DNA of 64,000 nt. It comes from Candidatus Methylospira mobilis (lineage in GTDB: Bacteria; Pseudomonadota; Gammaproteobacteria; Methylococcales; Methylococcaceae). The stretch is taken from the NCBI RefSeq assembly GCF_009498235.1, contig NZ_CP044205.1, positions 3,597,389 through 3,661,388 of the forward strand. The letters are read 5' to 3'. The notes beneath the pieces were generated by a model, which did no database searches, had not been told where the DNA came from, and saw only the letters and a list, made by a program, of their open reading frames with translations. Positions 43,170-57,747 of this stretch are shown here, piece after piece; the first letter of the stretch is position 1, and every line of letters begins with the position of its first letter. The position numbers and the translations under genes were made by a program.

Positions 43170-43913
43170 TCAGGGTCCGCAGCTCGGACAAGCCGGGTCG
43201 CGCCGTAGCGTCAGGCGATGCCATTCGCTGTTCAGCGCATCGAATATCTGTAGCTTCCCCACCGGGGAGCGCCCTATGTTCAGCAGCCATTTAATTGCTT
43301 CCAGCGCCTGCATGCTGCCGACGATGCCGGGCAGCGGTGCGACTATGCCGTTGCGGGCGCAGCTTTCTTCCTGCTCGCCGTTCTTGCTGTAAAGGCAGTT
43401 GTAACAAGGGCTATCGTTTAATCCCGGCGTGAATACCGCCAACTGGCCTTCGAAGCGGATTACCGCGCCCGATACCAGCGCCGTGGAGGTCTGGACACAG
43501 GCGGCGTTGACGGCAAAGCGCGTGGTAAAGTTATCGGAGCAATCGAGCACGATGTCGGCCAGTTCGACCTGTTCCAGCAGTTCGTCCGGTTCAAAGCGGC
43601 GATTCAGGGCGATAATTTGCGTTTCCGGGTTCAACTCATGAAGCTGTTTTTGCGCCGATTCCACTTTGGGCAGACCGATAGCCGCGCTGTTGTGCAAGAC
43701 TTGCCGTTGCAGGTTGCTTAAATCGACGTTATCGAAATCGTTCAGCGCCAGTTGTCCTACGCCTGCCGCACACAAATACAGTGCTGCCGGAGAGCCGAGA
43801 CCGCCCAGACCGATAATCAATACGCGGGAATCCAGCAGTTTTTGCTGGCCTGCGATGTCGATTTGCGGCAGCATGATTTGGCGGCTGTAGCGGAGTAGCT
43901 GGTTGTCTTCCAT
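43170..43913 (-). CDS. moeB: MoeB/ThiF/HesA-family adenylyltransferase
   Basis: The 247-residue E1-like enzyme adenylates the C-terminal glycine of a sulfur-carrier protein (MoaD or ThiS). It shows the ATP-binding VLIIGLGGLGSPAALYL motif, the NVDLSNLQRQ strand-helix with the arginine finger, DCSDNFTTRF, and two CxxC zinc pairs (SPCYNCLYS and PACPSCGP). Full length and the zinc ligands support an active enzyme. No moaD or thiS is nearby, so MoeB and ThiF cannot be separated; the symbol is a default. Confidence 0.85.
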   Translation of the reverse strand: MEDNQLLRYSRQIMLPQIDIAGQQKLLDSRVLIIGLGGLGSPAALYLCAAGVGQLALNDFDNVDLSNLQRQVLHNSAAIGLPKVESAQKQLHELNPETQIIALNRRFEPDELLEQVELADIVLDCSDNFTTRFAVNAACVQTSTALVSGAVIRFEGQLAVFTPGLNDSPCYNCLYSKNGEQEESCARNGIVAPLPGIVGSMQALEAIKWLLNIGRSPVGKLQIFDALNSEWHRLTLRRDPACPSCGP

Positions 43914-43935
43914 AGATGCTGTGTGTTTTCGGCGC

Positions 43936-43962
43936 TGTAGGAGCGGGCTTCAGCCCGCGATT
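43936..43962. repeat. REP-like palindrome between moeB and truD
   Basis: A GC-rich hairpin, GCGGGCT-TC-AGCCCGC, sits in a TGTAGGAG...GATT frame. This type of sequence recurs in intergenic regions of many gammaproteobacteria. Only one copy is seen in this window. Confidence 0.6.
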
Positions 43963-43994
43963 GGTTTATTAACAGAGTTTATTGGTGGGTGGAA

Positions 43995-45038
43995 CTAATC
44001 AAATGCCGCGTCAAACACCAATGCTTCTCTTAATGCGGTCGTGGCATAAGCGCCTGCCGGCAGCGTAAAGCTGACCAGCAACTGTTCGCCGTCCTCGCCG
44101 TTGCCACCCAGCTCCCAGCCAAATTCGCCCGGATTAATGCGCAAGGCGCGGCGCGCCATTTCCACGTTGTTACGCTCCAGTCCGCGACAGAGTTCTGCTT
44201 CCTGCTCCGCAACCGCAGCTTCCAGTTCACGCGCTTCGGAGCGGGTGGGCAGTTCGCCTGTGCCCCAGAGCGGCCCGCTCGGGTGGATTTGGAAAGCGGC
44301 TACGCGCTCCAATATTTCCGGCGTCAGCGCGCCGCAAAAAAAACTGTGCGAATCGGGAAAGGTAAACGCGTCGCCTTCCAGCGCCCGGTTCCAGTTTTGC
44401 CGGCGCACGCGCTCGGCCAGAATCAGGTTGAAAATATGGCTGCGCGCGGCGGAGAGATAAATGCCGCGCAGATGGCGGTTGCGCGTGGCCAGGCTGCCGT
44501 CGAACAGCGCTTTCGCCTTGTCGATGTTTTGTCCGCCGTGTCCGAAGCGCTGAGGGCCGAAATAGTTCGGTGCGCCGTCGCGCGCTATCTGCCGCAAACG
44601 CTGTTCCAGCAGCGCCCGGTCAGCTTCCAGCCGTCGGATGCGCAGGTGAAAGCGGTTGCCTTTGAGCGTTCCCTTTTTCAGTTTGCGATTATGACGGCAT
44701 GCTTCCAGCACGCGCAGCTCCGGGCTGTTCAGTGCCTGCCAGTCCGGGTCCAGTTTGCCGGGCAGATGCACGCTGAACCATTGGCGGGTGCGCGCATGGC
44801 GGTCCTTGAGCCCCGCATAACTGACCGACATCCGTGTAACGCCTGCGAATTCGGCGATGCGCACGGCTACATCATCGGTATTTGCGCCGGTTTTTTCCAC
44901 ATCCAGGAAAACATGCTCGCCCTCGCCCGAGGGAGCAAAGCCGAGTATTTCTTCGACCGCAAAGTCTTCCGGCGTTTGTTTCAATATGCCGCTGCCCGTA
45001 GCGCCGCCATAGGCGTAAGGCAGATCAATGCCGGTCAC
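43995..45038 (-). CDS. truD: tRNA pseudouridine(13) synthase TruD
   Basis: TruD converts U13 of tRNA-Glu to pseudouridine. The 347-residue product carries [12 protein letters not shown], the catalytic-Asp motif [25 protein letters not shown] and [12 protein letters not shown]. The frame is open far upstream, but that part is the ispF region read in another frame; the GTG at 45038 gives the family start ([11 protein letters not shown]). It overlaps ispF by 14 bases, as often seen in the ispD-ispF-truD cluster. Confidence 0.93.
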   Translation of the reverse strand: MTGIDLPYAYGGATGSGILKQTPEDFAVEEILGFAPSGEGEHVFLDVEKTGANTDDVAVRIAEFAGVTRMSVSYAGLKDRHARTRQWFSVHLPGKLDPDWQALNSPELRVLEACRHNRKLKKGTLKGNRFHLRIRRLEADRALLEQRLRQIARDGAPNYFGPQRFGHGGQNIDKAKALFDGSLATRNRHLRGIYLSAARSHIFNLILAERVRRQNWNRALEGDAFTFPDSHSFFCGALTPEILERVAAFQIHPSGPLWGTGELPTRSEARELEAAVAEQEAELCRGLERNNVEMARRALRINPGEFGWELGGNGEDGEQLLVSFTLPAGAYATTALREALVFDAAFD

Positions 45039-45510
45039 TGCGTTGCAACAGTGTAACCGCCATCGCCGAAATACCCTCTCCGCGTCCCTCGAAGCCCATG
45101 CCTTCGGTTGTGGTCGCCTTGACGTTGACGCGATCCACGGCGATGCCGAGGTCGTCGGCGATAAAGACGCGCATTTGTGGTATATGAGCGGCCATGCGCG
45201 GAGCCTGAGCGATGATGGTGAGGTCGACATTGGCGACGATATAGCCTTGCTCCGCAATCTTTTTAGCCACTTCACGCAGCAATATGCGGCTGTCGATGCC
45301 CTTGTAACGATTGTCGGTATCGGGGAAGTGTTTGCCGATGTCGCCCAGCGCCACCGCACCGAGCAGCGCGTCGCACAGCGCGTGCAATGCGACATCGCCG
45401 TCGGAATGCGCGGCCATGCCCAGCGTGAACGGTATGCCGACACCGCCGAGTACGATGTGATCGCCTTCCTTGAATTTGTGGGCGTCGTAGCCCTGGCCTA
45501 TTCTGAACAT
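45025..45510 (-). CDS. ispF: 2-C-methyl-D-erythritol 2,4-cyclodiphosphate synthase IspF
   Basis: IspF makes the cyclodiphosphate intermediate of the MEP isoprenoid pathway. The 161-residue product begins [13 protein letters not shown] (metal-binding D and H), then [32 protein letters not shown] and the [16 protein letters not shown] signature. ATG 45510 overlaps the end of ispD by 13 bases, and the C-terminus overlaps truD. The earlier open frame on this strand is ispD read in another phase. Confidence 0.96.
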   Translation of the reverse strand: MFRIGQGYDAHKFKEGDHIVLGGVGIPFTLGMAAHSDGDVALHALCDALLGAVALGDIGKHFPDTDNRYKGIDSRILLREVAKKIAEQGYIVANVDLTIIAQAPRMAAHIPQMRVFIADDLGIAVDRVNVKATTTEGMGFEGRGEGISAMAVTLLQRSDRH

Positions 45511-46208
45511 TGTTGCTCCAGGTAAAAAGCGGCCAGAGCAAGATCTTCCGGCCGGGTGATTTTGATATTGTCGGCGCGTCCTTCGACAATGGCGGGCTGC
45601 AGACCTTGCAATTCCAGCGCGCTGGCTTCGTCGGTGACGGCCATACCGGAGCAGGCGGCCTGCTCCAGCGCATTTTTCAGCGCGTGCAGACGAAACATTT
45701 GCGGCGTTTGCGCGCGCCAGATCCGGCTGCGATCCGCCGTGGCGAGGATGTCGCTGCCGCTGACTTCCTTGAGGGTATCGCTGCTGGGCGCGGCGAGTAT
45801 GCCACCCACCGGGTGGTGGCGCATTTGCTCGATCAAGCGCCGGACATCGGATACGGTGATGCACAAACGCGCCGCGTCGTGCACCAGCACCCAGTCGTCC
45901 GCCGTGGCGAAACCGGAAAGATATTGCAGCGCCGAGAGCACGGAGTCCGCTCTTTCCTTTCCACCGTTTACTCTCCGGATACGTGGATGAGCGGTCAGCG
46001 CAAGCGTTTCCCAATACTCATCTTCAGGACTCAGCGCCACGATCAGCTGTTCGATTTCGATTACCGCCAGCAGCCGTTCCAGCGTATGCGCCAACACCGG
46101 TTTTCCGCGTATGGAAAGATATTGCTTGGGTATCGATGCGCCCATGCGTTTTCCCGCCCCGGCTGCGGGCACTATGCCCCAGAATTTCGGGGTAACGCTG
46201 TTATTCAT
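45498..46208 (-). CDS. ispD: 2-C-methyl-D-erythritol 4-phosphate cytidylyltransferase IspD
   Basis: IspD joins CTP to MEP in the isoprenoid pathway. The 236-residue product has [21 protein letters not shown] (nucleotide-binding loop), [22 protein letters not shown] and AQTPQMFRL. The ATG at 46208 overlaps the ftsB stop region by eight bases and gives the family start; 22 more in-frame codons upstream are ftsB in another frame. ftsB-ispD-ispF-truD is a single packed transcription unit. Confidence 0.95.
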   Translation of the reverse strand: MNNSVTPKFWGIVPAAGAGKRMGASIPKQYLSIRGKPVLAHTLERLLAVIEIEQLIVALSPEDEYWETLALTAHPRIRRVNGGKERADSVLSALQYLSGFATADDWVLVHDAARLCITVSDVRRLIEQMRHHPVGGILAAPSSDTLKEVSGSDILATADRSRIWRAQTPQMFRLHALKNALEQAACSGMAVTDEASALELQGLQPAIVEGRADNIKITRPEDLALAAFYLEQQCSE

Positions 46209-46650
46209 CGCTGATTGTGTAGTTTTCGGAAGCAGCATGGTCTGCCGTTGTTGCGGGCGTTGCCGCTTCGGCACGTTGAGCTGTGTGCCTGGGTTTTGCT
46301 TTTGGCGCTACGGGGCGGGCAGCTTTTTTGATTTCAGGCGCACTGTTTTGCGGGACAGCGGTTTCAGGCTCCTGCTGCGGATTTTCCAGCACCTGAATGA
46401 AGTGCTCGCCCTCGCGTATCATGCCGAGATCGAAGCGGGCGCGTTCTTCTATGGCATCGGTGCCGCGCTTCAGATCCATGATTTCAGCTTCCAGGGCTGC
46501 ATTGCGCTCCTTGCGCTCGTGGACGCGCTGGGTGAGCTCATCCGCTCGTTGTTTGAGCTCCTCCAGTTCAAGCAGGTTGCTGTCGCCAAACCAGAGCCGG
46601 AACTGGAGTAAAATCAGAACAATAATCAGGAATAGAAGCAGTTTACGCAT
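46201..46650 (-). CDS. ftsB: Cell division protein FtsB with extended tail
   Basis: FtsB works with FtsL and FtsQ at the divisome. It has an N-terminal membrane helix ([19 protein letters not shown]), a coiled coil (about 27-60, [15 protein letters not shown]) and the conserved juxtamembrane-distal [19 protein letters not shown] motif. At 149 residues it is about 45 longer than E. coli FtsB; the extra part (after about residue 95) is an Ala/Pro/Lys-rich, probably disordered tail. It lies 14 bases after eno. Confidence 0.9.
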   Translation of the reverse strand: MRKLLLFLIIVLILLQFRLWFGDSNLLELEELKQRADELTQRVHERKERNAALEAEIMDLKRGTDAIEERARFDLGMIREGEHFIQVLENPQQEPETAVPQNSAPEIKKAARPVAPKAKPRHTAQRAEAATPATTADHAASENYTISDE

Positions 46651-46664
46651 CGCCGCCCAGGCAG

Positions 46665-48015
<1,351 letters not shown>

Positions 48016-48104
48016 TCCGTGCCTCCTCCGTTGATGTTGTTTCGTATTGCAAAACAAAACTATCACACATTACATAAATATAACGTTACATTGTGATTAC
48101 GACG

Positions 48105-50593
<2,489 letters not shown>

Positions 50594-50626
50594 TTATTTG
50601 GTTCTCATTGGGTAAAACAGCAGTCT

Positions 50627-51109
50627 TCACGGACGGTTTACAGCATGTTCCCTCAGCGTATCCAGCACAATTTGCGCATGGCCGTTGACGCTGAGTTTGC
50701 GCCATTCGGCGATCAGCACGCCATTGGCGTCGATCAGGAAGGTACTGCGCTCTATACCCCGCACCTGTTTACCATACATGTTCTTCATGCGGATAACATC
50801 GAACAAGGCGCAAAGCGTTTCCTCCGGATCGGACAGCAGATGGAATGCGAAGTTCTGTTTGCAGCGAAAATTCTGGTGGGATTTCAGGCTATCACGCGAA
50901 ACGCCCACAATCTCGCAGTTCAACGCCTGAAACTGCGGCAGCAGGGCATTGAAGTCCTGTCCTTCCTGTGTGCAGCCGGGCGTGCTGTCTTTGGGATAAA
51001 AGTAGATCACCACTGGATGTCCGCGCAATGATGAAAAGACGAAGGGCGTTTCGTCCGTGGTTGGCGCGGTAAAATCGGCTACGGTTTGTCCTACGACGGG
51101 CGTGTTCAT
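50627..51109 (-). CDS. bcp: Peroxiredoxin of the Bcp/PrxQ group
   Basis: Bcp is a thiol peroxidase that reduces hydrogen and organic peroxides. The 160-residue product has the peroxidatic Cys in KDSTPGCTQEGQDF, RDSLKSHQNF and FLIDANGVLIAEW. The E. coli-type resolving Cys five residues on is absent (Gly instead), so resolution may use another of its three cysteines or an external thiol. It is five bases downstream of the gcvR-like gene and likely co-transcribed, a common pairing. Confidence 0.92.
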   Translation of the reverse strand: MNTPVVGQTVADFTAPTTDETPFVFSSLRGHPVVIYFYPKDSTPGCTQEGQDFNALLPQFQALNCEIVGVSRDSLKSHQNFRCKQNFAFHLLSDPEETLCALFDVIRMKNMYGKQVRGIERSTFLIDANGVLIAEWRKLSVNGHAQIVLDTLREHAVNRP

Positions 51110-51114
51110 AATCG

Positions 51115-51648
51115 TTAACGTTTGATGGGTTCCAATATTGCGTCGAGGTTTTGTTGATCACAAAACTCGAGAAAATCGTCGCGCAAACTCACAATTTTCA
51201 ACTGGCTCGGGATGATCACGATCAGATGAGCCAGAAACAGCGGACTGGCGCTGAAAGGGGCGGGATAGCGGCTGGTGCTGACATCGATAACGCGGATATC
51301 CCGGTTGAAAAAGAATTCGGCAAGTTCATGTATGTTTTCGAGCTGGTCGCCGGCGACGATATCGACGGCGTAGGGAAGCGCAGCCTGCTCTTCTTCGTTT
51401 TTAGGCGTTTCCCTGCCACGCAAATGCTGAATTTTGAGCGGGTAGCGGTTGCCGAAAGCTTCCAGACTGTCTTCCAGCCTGACAATATGGTTCCAGTTGG
51501 CCTCGACCATCATATGCGCGGCAAAGTCGTCTTCCAGCTCGGTCATGCGGCTTTCCAGGATCGTGCATTTGCACTCCTTGACCAGACGCGTCAATTCCAT
51601 GATAAGTTCCGGCCGATTTTCACCGGCTAGCGTAATAACAAGTCGCAT
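51115..51648 (-). CDS. gcvR: GcvR-like ACT-domain regulator
   Basis: The 177-residue product contains two ACT domains (residues about 2-75 and 90-165; VITLAGENRPELIMELTRL at the start, AVDIVAGDQLENIHELAEFF later), the layout of GcvR. In E. coli GcvR binds GcvA and represses the glycine-cleavage operon; here there is no gcvA nearby. gcvR-bcp on one strand with dapA divergent is a known gammaproteobacterial arrangement. The effector is presumed to be an amino acid. Confidence 0.83.
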   Translation of the reverse strand: MRLVITLAGENRPELIMELTRLVKECKCTILESRMTELEDDFAAHMMVEANWNHIVRLEDSLEAFGNRYPLKIQHLRGRETPKNEEEQAALPYAVDIVAGDQLENIHELAEFFFNRDIRVIDVSTSRYPAPFSASPLFLAHLIVIIPSQLKIVSLRDDFLEFCDQQNLDAILEPIKR

Positions 51649-51833
51649 CGTACAGAGGTTCTCGCTTTCTTAACGGCCCAAGTCTAGCACAAAAGCCGCT
51701 TATGATCTGCCCCATGACAGTTTACGAGCCATTTCCGTCCCATAATTCAAAGCAACCTTATTCTTTCCGGTTGTCAGAAATACAGCTTGCACGGTAACAT
51801 GGGACTTTATTGTTGGGTGCTGGGGAAAGGCGC

Positions 51834-52709
51834 ATGATACAAGGTAGCATCGTGGCATTGGTTACGCCGATGGACGAAGCGGGCGGGCTGGATTTATCCG
51901 CGCTTGACCGGCTGGTCGAGTTTCACATAGAACAGGGTACCGACGCCATCGTTGCCGTGGGAACGACGGGGGAATCAGCAACGCTGGATGAAGACGAACA
52001 TTGCGCGGTTATCGCTCGAGTAGTGAAACAGGTTGCCGGACGCATTCCGGTGATAGCCGGAACCGGGTCAAATTCGACGCGCGAGGCGGTGAACCTGACC
52101 CGGCGCGCCTGGAGCGAAGGAGCCGATGCCTGTTTACTGGTGACACCTTATTACAACAAGCCGACCCAGGAGGGTCTATACCTCCATCACAAGACGATTG
52201 CCGAGGCAGTCGACATCCCCCAGATTCTCTACAACGTACCCGGACGAACAGTCTGCGACATGCTGCCGGAAACGGCGGCGCGCCTGTCCTTTGTGCCGAA
52301 TATTATCGGGATCAAGGAAGCGACCGGAAATCTTGACCGCCTGCATGAAATTCTACGTTTGTCGAAACCCGGCTTTTTACTGTATTCAGGAGACGATGCC
52401 AGCGCTTGCGAATTCTGCCTGCAGGGCGGGAAAGGGGTAATTTCGGTGACGGCCAACGTAGCGCCCGGGCTCATGCACAGCATGTGCGCCGCCGCGATAT
52501 CCGGCGACCGGGAAATCGCGCTTGCTATCGACGGCAAGCTTTCGGGTTTGCATAAGGCTCTGTTTATCGAATCCAATCCGATTCCGGTCAAATGGGCGGC
52601 ATCTGCAATGGGATACGGAAAAGGGATTCGTTTGCCGCTGACGCGGCTCACCAACGCAAGCGAGCCGGTAATACGCGCGGCGATGCATCAGGCGAACGTG
52701 CCGATTTAA
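51834..52709 (+). CDS. dapA: 4-hydroxy-tetrahydrodipicolinate synthase DapA
   Basis: DapA condenses pyruvate with aspartate semialdehyde in lysine/DAP synthesis. The 291-residue TIM-barrel enzyme has the GTTGESATL motif, YYNKPTQEGLYLHH with the catalytic Tyr, the Schiff-base Lys in IIGIKEATGN and YSGDDASA. The ATG at 51834 follows AAAGG and gives the usual MIQGSIVALVTPM start; eight upstream in-frame codons are not family-like. It is in one operon with bamC and purL. Confidence 0.96.
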   Translation: MIQGSIVALVTPMDEAGGLDLSALDRLVEFHIEQGTDAIVAVGTTGESATLDEDEHCAVIARVVKQVAGRIPVIAGTGSNSTREAVNLTRRAWSEGADACLLVTPYYNKPTQEGLYLHHKTIAEAVDIPQILYNVPGRTVCDMLPETAARLSFVPNIIGIKEATGNLDRLHEILRLSKPGFLLYSGDDASACEFCLQGGKGVISVTANVAPGLMHSMCAAAISGDREIALAIDGKLSGLHKALFIESNPIPVKWAASAMGYGKGIRLPLTRLTNASEPVIRAAMHQANVPI

Positions 52710-52710
52710 G

Positions 52711-53853
52711 ATGGATAATATGAAAGAAGCGGATCAGAAAAGCATGTTTAGAACGATAGTTGCATTGGGCTTCATGGTTGCGTTGACGGGATGTAGTTAC
52801 ATTACCGATCTTTTTCCGGACAAACAGAAAGCATATCGCTACAGCGAGGATATCCCGCCGCTGGAAATTCCGCCGGACCTGACTTCATCCACCATCAAGG
52901 GGCTGCCTGGAAACGGTGGAGGCGCACGCGATGCTCTGGCTTCGCAATCGAACGAGCAGATTGCCGACACATCGAATGTCAAATCGTCCGAACTGGCGAT
53001 GCCCGCCAAGCGAACCAAGGCGATAGTTGCCGTCCTGGCTCAAGGTGATGACGATGTGCCGTTCGTGGATGTCGCCGCGCCGTTTGCCGAAACCTGGAAT
53101 TTAGTCGGTCGCGCCATGGGACGCCTGGAACTCGAGGTTACCGAACAGAGCCGTAGCGACCGGCAGTATTTCGTCTATTTCGGAGGCGAGAAAAGCGGCA
53201 AAACCAATGATGAACAGGGATGGTGGCAATCCTTGCTCGGAGGCGACGATAGCGCGGCGCCCGATGAAAAAGCCGAACAATTCCATGTGAAGCTGGAGCC
53301 GAAAGACAGCCACACCCATATCTACGTGCTGGACAACGCAGGCAAACCGGTATTGCAGGGCGCGGGACTCAGACTACTCAAAAAACTGAGCGATACTCTG
53401 GACGGTTTCGAAAAACAGGAGTTTATCAAGAGCGCCTTACCGGGTGAGCCGCAATCCGGAGCGACGGTGGTCTCCAGCCTGAAACAAGACGATCGGGGCG
53501 CGCCCGTCGTCGACATACAGGCGCCGGCGGCGGAAAGCTGGAATTATGTCGGTCGCGCCTTGAGCCAGATGGAAGTCAAGGTAACCGACAAGAACCGCTC
53601 GGGTCAATTGTACTTCGTTGATTACAACGGCAAGGAACAAGAGGGCGGGGCGTGGTCTTCTTTCACGACCGCGCTGGGCGGCTCCAATGAGGCAACGGAA
53701 TCATTTCATCTGAAGCTGGAGCCGTACGGCGGTCTTACACGCGTTCATGTGCTGGATGCATCCAACAAACCGGTTTCCGATGGTTTGGGGCTTAAATTGA
53801 TTACACAGCTGCAGCACGGCCTGGACGAGCTCGCGAAACCGGCTTCGAAATGA
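52711..53853 (+). CDS. bamC: Outer membrane assembly lipoprotein BamC
   Basis: BamC is a lipoprotein of the Bam complex. The lipobox VALTGCSY marks the lipid-modified Cys; with the start at 52711 this is residue 28, and ATGs at 52720 or 52744 give shorter, more usual signal peptides. An unstructured N-terminal segment (with [10 protein letters not shown]) is followed by two helix-grip domains (about 115-225 and 260-375), each opening with a [13 protein letters not shown] strand and a W-N-x-VGRA helix. It follows dapA by one base and overlaps purL by four. Confidence 0.92.
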   Translation: MDNMKEADQKSMFRTIVALGFMVALTGCSYITDLFPDKQKAYRYSEDIPPLEIPPDLTSSTIKGLPGNGGGARDALASQSNEQIADTSNVKSSELAMPAKRTKAIVAVLAQGDDDVPFVDVAAPFAETWNLVGRAMGRLELEVTEQSRSDRQYFVYFGGEKSGKTNDEQGWWQSLLGGDDSAAPDEKAEQFHVKLEPKDSHTHIYVLDNAGKPVLQGAGLRLLKKLSDTLDGFEKQEFIKSALPGEPQSGATVVSSLKQDDRGAPVVDIQAPAAESWNYVGRALSQMEVKVTDKNRSGQLYFVDYNGKEQEGGAWSSFTTALGGSNEATESFHLKLEPYGGLTRVHVLDASNKPVSDGLGLKLITQLQHGLDELAKPASK

Positions 53854-56800
53854 TACTGACAGTCCCCGGAGCCCAGGCCCTTTCCGGCTTTCGTCTCAAC
53901 AGACTGCTTGACTCGGTTAGCGCTATCGACGGCGGTATTAGCGCCGTTTCCGCGCATTTCGTGCACCTGATCGAATTATCCGGCCAATTAACGGCGCATG
54001 AACGCGCCGTGCTGGAGCGAATACTCGATTACGGACGGAATGACAATGAAGCAGCGCCTTTGAACGAGGATAATGCGCCCGGGTATCTGGTTGCGCCGCG
54101 CCTGGGTACGCTTTCGCCATGGTCCAGCAAAGCGAGCGAAATCGCGAGACGCTGCGAATTGTTTGCCGTGCAGCGTATCGAGCGCGGTATCGAGTACCGC
54201 TTCCGATACTCCGGCAGCGTTGAAGAATTTGACGCGAAAGGCAAAATAGCCGCACTGTTGCATGACCGGATGACCCAGGCCGCCCTGAAGCATGGACAAA
54301 GCGATCTCGTCTTCAGCCGTAGGCCCGATGCTCCGCTGTCTACAGTGCCGCTGCTGACCGAGGGACGCGGTGCGCTGGCCAACGCCAACGATACGCTCGG
54401 TCTGGCGCTGTCGGACGACGAGCTCGATTATCTCTACGTTAGCTTCAGCGCGCTGGGGCGTGACGCGTCCGATGTTGAATTGATGATGTTCGCACAGGCC
54501 AACTCCGAGCACTGCCGGCACAAAATTTTTAACGCGCGCTGGCAGATCGACGATACACCGCAACCGGATACGCTGTTCGGTATGATACGGCATACCAGCG
54601 CCTGCAGCCCGCAAGGCATCGTGACGGCCTATAGCGACAACGCCTCGGTTATCGAGGGAGCGGAGACTGAGCTTTTGGTGCGTGAAGCAGAGACGCGCGC
54701 GTATGCCTATCAGCGCATGAGCCTGCCTATATTGATGAAGGTGGAAACGCACAACCACCCTACCGCGATATCGCCCTACCCCGGCGCAGCAACGGGCTCC
54801 GGCGGGGAGATACGCGATGAAGGCGCCACCGGGCGCGGCTCCTGGAGCAAAGCCGGTTTAACCGGCTTTTCCGTTTCCAGCCTGCGCATACCGGGTTTTA
54901 TTCAGCCTTGGGAACTGGACTCCGGCAAGCCGGAGCGCATGGTATCCGCGCTGAGCATCATGCTGGAAGGACCATTGGGCGGCGCGGCGTTCAATAATGA
55001 ATTCGGTCGGCCCAATATTGCCGGTTATTTCCGCAGCTTCGAACAGGAAAGCGGCAGCAGGAACAACCTGCGCGGTTATCATAAACCAATCATGCTGGCC
55101 GGCGGCATGGGACATATCCGGCCCGAGCATGTCCGCAAGCGGGTTATTACGCCGGGAACGCCTATCGTCGTGCTGGGTGGTCCGGCCATGCTGATCGGCC
55201 TGGGCGGCGGCGCGGCGTCGTCCCAGGCGTCGGGTGCGTGCAGCGAAGACCTCGATTTCGCTTCGGTGCAGCGCGACAACCCGGAAATGGAACGACGCTG
55301 CCAGGAAGTCATCAATCAATGCGTAGCGCTGGGCGAAGCCAACCCGATTCTGGCCATACACGATGTCGGCGCGGGCGGATTATCCAATGCCGTTCCGGAA
55401 ATCATTCACGATGCCGGCCGTGGCGGTCGTTTCGAATTACGCGATGTGCCAACGGCGGAACCGGGTCTGTCGCCGCTGCAGATATGGTGCAATGAGGCTC
55501 AGGAACGCTATGTTCTGGCGATAGAACATGCCCGTATCGATTTGTTCAGGCAGTTTTGCGATCGCGAACGTTGCCCTTATGCGGTAATAGGCGAAGCGAC
55601 CGAAGACGAAAACCTGGTCTTGTCCGACCGGCATTTTGACAATCAGCCGATTGCAATTCCGATGAGCCTGCTGTTCGGCAAACCGCCGAAAATGGAGCGC
55701 AAGGCCGAGCATATTGCCCCCGACCTTAAGCCGTTGATCCTGTCCCAGATCGAAATTTCCAAGGCTGCGCACCGTGTCTTGCGCTTTCCGGCGGTTGCCG
55801 ACAAGAGCTTTCTGATCCACATCGGCGATCGCTCGGTTGGCGGACTGGTCGCGCGCGACCAGCTGGTGGGTCCATGGCAGGTACCGGTTGCCAACGTCGG
55901 CGTAACCGCTTCAGGATTTCATGCGCTCACCGGCGAAGCCATGGCCATAGGCGAGCGTACTCCGCTCGCGCTGATCAACGCGCCGGCATCGGGCCGAATG
56001 GCCGTAGGCGAGGCCTTGACCAATATTATTTCAGCGTCCATCGATTCATTGAGCGATGTCAAGCTGTCCGCGAACTGGATGGCGGCTGCCGGCAGTCCCG
56101 GTGAAGACGCGTTGCTCTACGATACCGTGCGCGCCGTCGGGCTGGAGTTGTGTCCGGCACTGGGGATTGCAATACCGGTCGGCAAGGACTCCTTGTCCAT
56201 GAAAGCGGTATGGCGGCAGGGAAGCGTGGAAAAAACCATGACATCGCCTTTGTCGCTGATCGTTTCGGCGTTCGCGCCGGTTCTCGATATCACCAGGACG
56301 CTGACGCCCGAATTGCGTCTGGACAAGGGCCCCACCCGATTATTGCTGGTCGATCTCGGCCAAGGAAAAAACCGCTTGGGCGGATCGGTGTTGGCGCAGG
56401 TATATGGTCAACTGGGCAATGATTGCCCGGATCTGGACGACCCCGCCTTGTTTCGGCAGTTTTTCGCCGCGATGCAGTCGCTCAACGCCCGGAGCTTGCT
56501 GCTGGCTTGTCACGACCGCTCGGACGGCGGTTTATGGGCCGCAATATGTGAAATGGCGTTCGCCTCGCATAGCGGTGTAGCGCTGCATCTCGATACTCTG
56601 GGAACAAACCCGTTCGCGGCCTTGTTCAACGAGGAGCTGGGGCTGGTATTGCAGGTTGAGCAGGATAACCTGGACAGCGTGCGCGAGTGTTTCGTGCAGC
56701 ATGGACTGGTCGGCCATGTCCATGATATAGGCGCCCCCATTGAGGACGCGCGCATCGTCGTCTATCGCCAGAATGTGATCTGGTATGCCGAAATTTTAAC

Positions 56801-57731
56801 TTCCCTGCGCCATTCCTGGTCGGAAACCAGTTATCGTATGCGCACGCTCCGAGACAATCCAGAAAGCGCCCGCGTCGAATTCAACGCCGCGCTCGATATG
56901 GGCGATCCCGGCCTGCACGCATCTTTGACATTCGACCTGAATGAAGATGTGGCCGCACCGTTTATCGGTCGCGCCCGCCCGGCTGTCGCCATTTTGCGCG
57001 AACAGGGTGTGAACGGACACGCTGAAATGGCGGCGGCGTTCGAACGCGCGGGTTTTTTGGCGATCGATGTCCATATGAGCGATCTGGCGGAACGCCGCGT
57101 CGACCTGACCGACTTTACCGGTCTGGCCGCTTGCGGCGGTTTTTCCTACGGCGACGTATTGGGCGCAGGTGGAGGCTGGGCCAAATCGATTTTGTTCAAT
57201 ACCTATTTGCGCGAACAGTTTCAGGCATTTTTCGAGCGCTCCGATTCATTCGCGCTCGGCGTTTGCAACGGCTGCCAGATGCTGTCGCAACTGCGCGAGT
57301 TGATCCCCGGCGCCGGCGCATGGCCGCTCTTTGCGCGTAATGGCTCGGAACAGTTCGAAGCGCGCGTCAGCCTGGTCGAGGTACAGCCGTCGCCCTCCAT
57401 TTTCTTTACCGGGATGGAAGGATCGCGCATGCCGGTTGTCGTTTCGCACGGCGAAGGACGCGCAATATTCGATTCCGCGCAAACGGAGGATTACGTTGCG
57501 ATACGCTATGTCGATCACCTCGGCGCGATTACGGAGCGTTACCCCTACAACCCGAACGGATCGCTGCATGGCGTTACCGCGCTGACGGTGCCGGATGGCC
57601 GCTTTACCATCATGATGCCGCACCCCGAGCGTTGTTTCAGAACGGTGCAGAATTCATGGCACCCGCAGGACTGGAAGGAGTACAGTCCATGGATGAGAAT
57701 ATTCAGGAACGCCAGAGTCTGGGTAGGATGA
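53850..57731 (+). CDS. purL: Phosphoribosylformylglycinamidine synthase PurL
   Basis: PurL catalyses the fourth step of purine synthesis. The 1293-residue product is the large single-chain form: an N-terminal PurS-like domain, a linker, two ATP-grasp-like synthase halves ([50 protein letters not shown], later CHDRSDGGL) and a C-terminal glutaminase with nucleophile Cys in [13 protein letters not shown] and the catalytic His in MMPHPERCF. It overlaps bamC as ATGA. It appears intact. Confidence 0.97.
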   Translation: MILTVPGAQALSGFRLNRLLDSVSAIDGGISAVSAHFVHLIELSGQLTAHERAVLERILDYGRNDNEAAPLNEDNAPGYLVAPRLGTLSPWSSKASEIARRCELFAVQRIERGIEYRFRYSGSVEEFDAKGKIAALLHDRMTQAALKHGQSDLVFSRRPDAPLSTVPLLTEGRGALANANDTLGLALSDDELDYLYVSFSALGRDASDVELMMFAQANSEHCRHKIFNARWQIDDTPQPDTLFGMIRHTSACSPQGIVTAYSDNASVIEGAETELLVREAETRAYAYQRMSLPILMKVETHNHPTAISPYPGAATGSGGEIRDEGATGRGSWSKAGLTGFSVSSLRIPGFIQPWELDSGKPERMVSALSIMLEGPLGGAAFNNEFGRPNIAGYFRSFEQESGSRNNLRGYHKPIMLAGGMGHIRPEHVRKRVITPGTPIVVLGGPAMLIGLGGGAASSQASGACSEDLDFASVQRDNPEMERRCQEVINQCVALGEANPILAIHDVGAGGLSNAVPEIIHDAGRGGRFELRDVPTAEPGLSPLQIWCNEAQERYVLAIEHARIDLFRQFCDRERCPYAVIGEATEDENLVLSDRHFDNQPIAIPMSLLFGKPPKMERKAEHIAPDLKPLILSQIEISKAAHRVLRFPAVADKSFLIHIGDRSVGGLVARDQLVGPWQVPVANVGVTASGFHALTGEAMAIGERTPLALINAPASGRMAVGEALTNIISASIDSLSDVKLSANWMAAAGSPGEDALLYDTVRAVGLELCPALGIAIPVGKDSLSMKAVWRQGSVEKTMTSPLSLIVSAFAPVLDITRTLTPELRLDKGPTRLLLVDLGQGKNRLGGSVLAQVYGQLGNDCPDLDDPALFRQFFAAMQSLNARSLLLACHDRSDGGLWAAICEMAFASHSGVALHLDTLGTNPFAALFNEELGLVLQVEQDNLDSVRECFVQHGLVGHVHDIGAPIEDARIVVYRQNVIWYAEILTSLRHSWSETSYRMRTLRDNPESARVEFNAALDMGDPGLHASLTFDLNEDVAAPFIGRARPAVAILREQGVNGHAEMAAAFERAGFLAIDVHMSDLAERRVDLTDFTGLAACGGFSYGDVLGAGGGWAKSILFNTYLREQFQAFFERSDSFALGVCNGCQMLSQLRELIPGAGAWPLFARNGSEQFEARVSLVEVQPSPSIFFTGMEGSRMPVVVSHGEGRAIFDSAQTEDYVAIRYVDHLGAITERYPYNPNGSLHGVTALTVPDGRFTIMMPHPERCFRTVQNSWHPQDWKEYSPWMRIFRNARVWVG

Positions 57732-57747
57732 TCGGCTAAACGGAGTC

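Noticed and set aside
45039..45443. Long N-terminal extension of truD
   Set aside because: The extension is ispF read in another frame; its sequence is low-complexity (many R, S, W) and does not match TruD.
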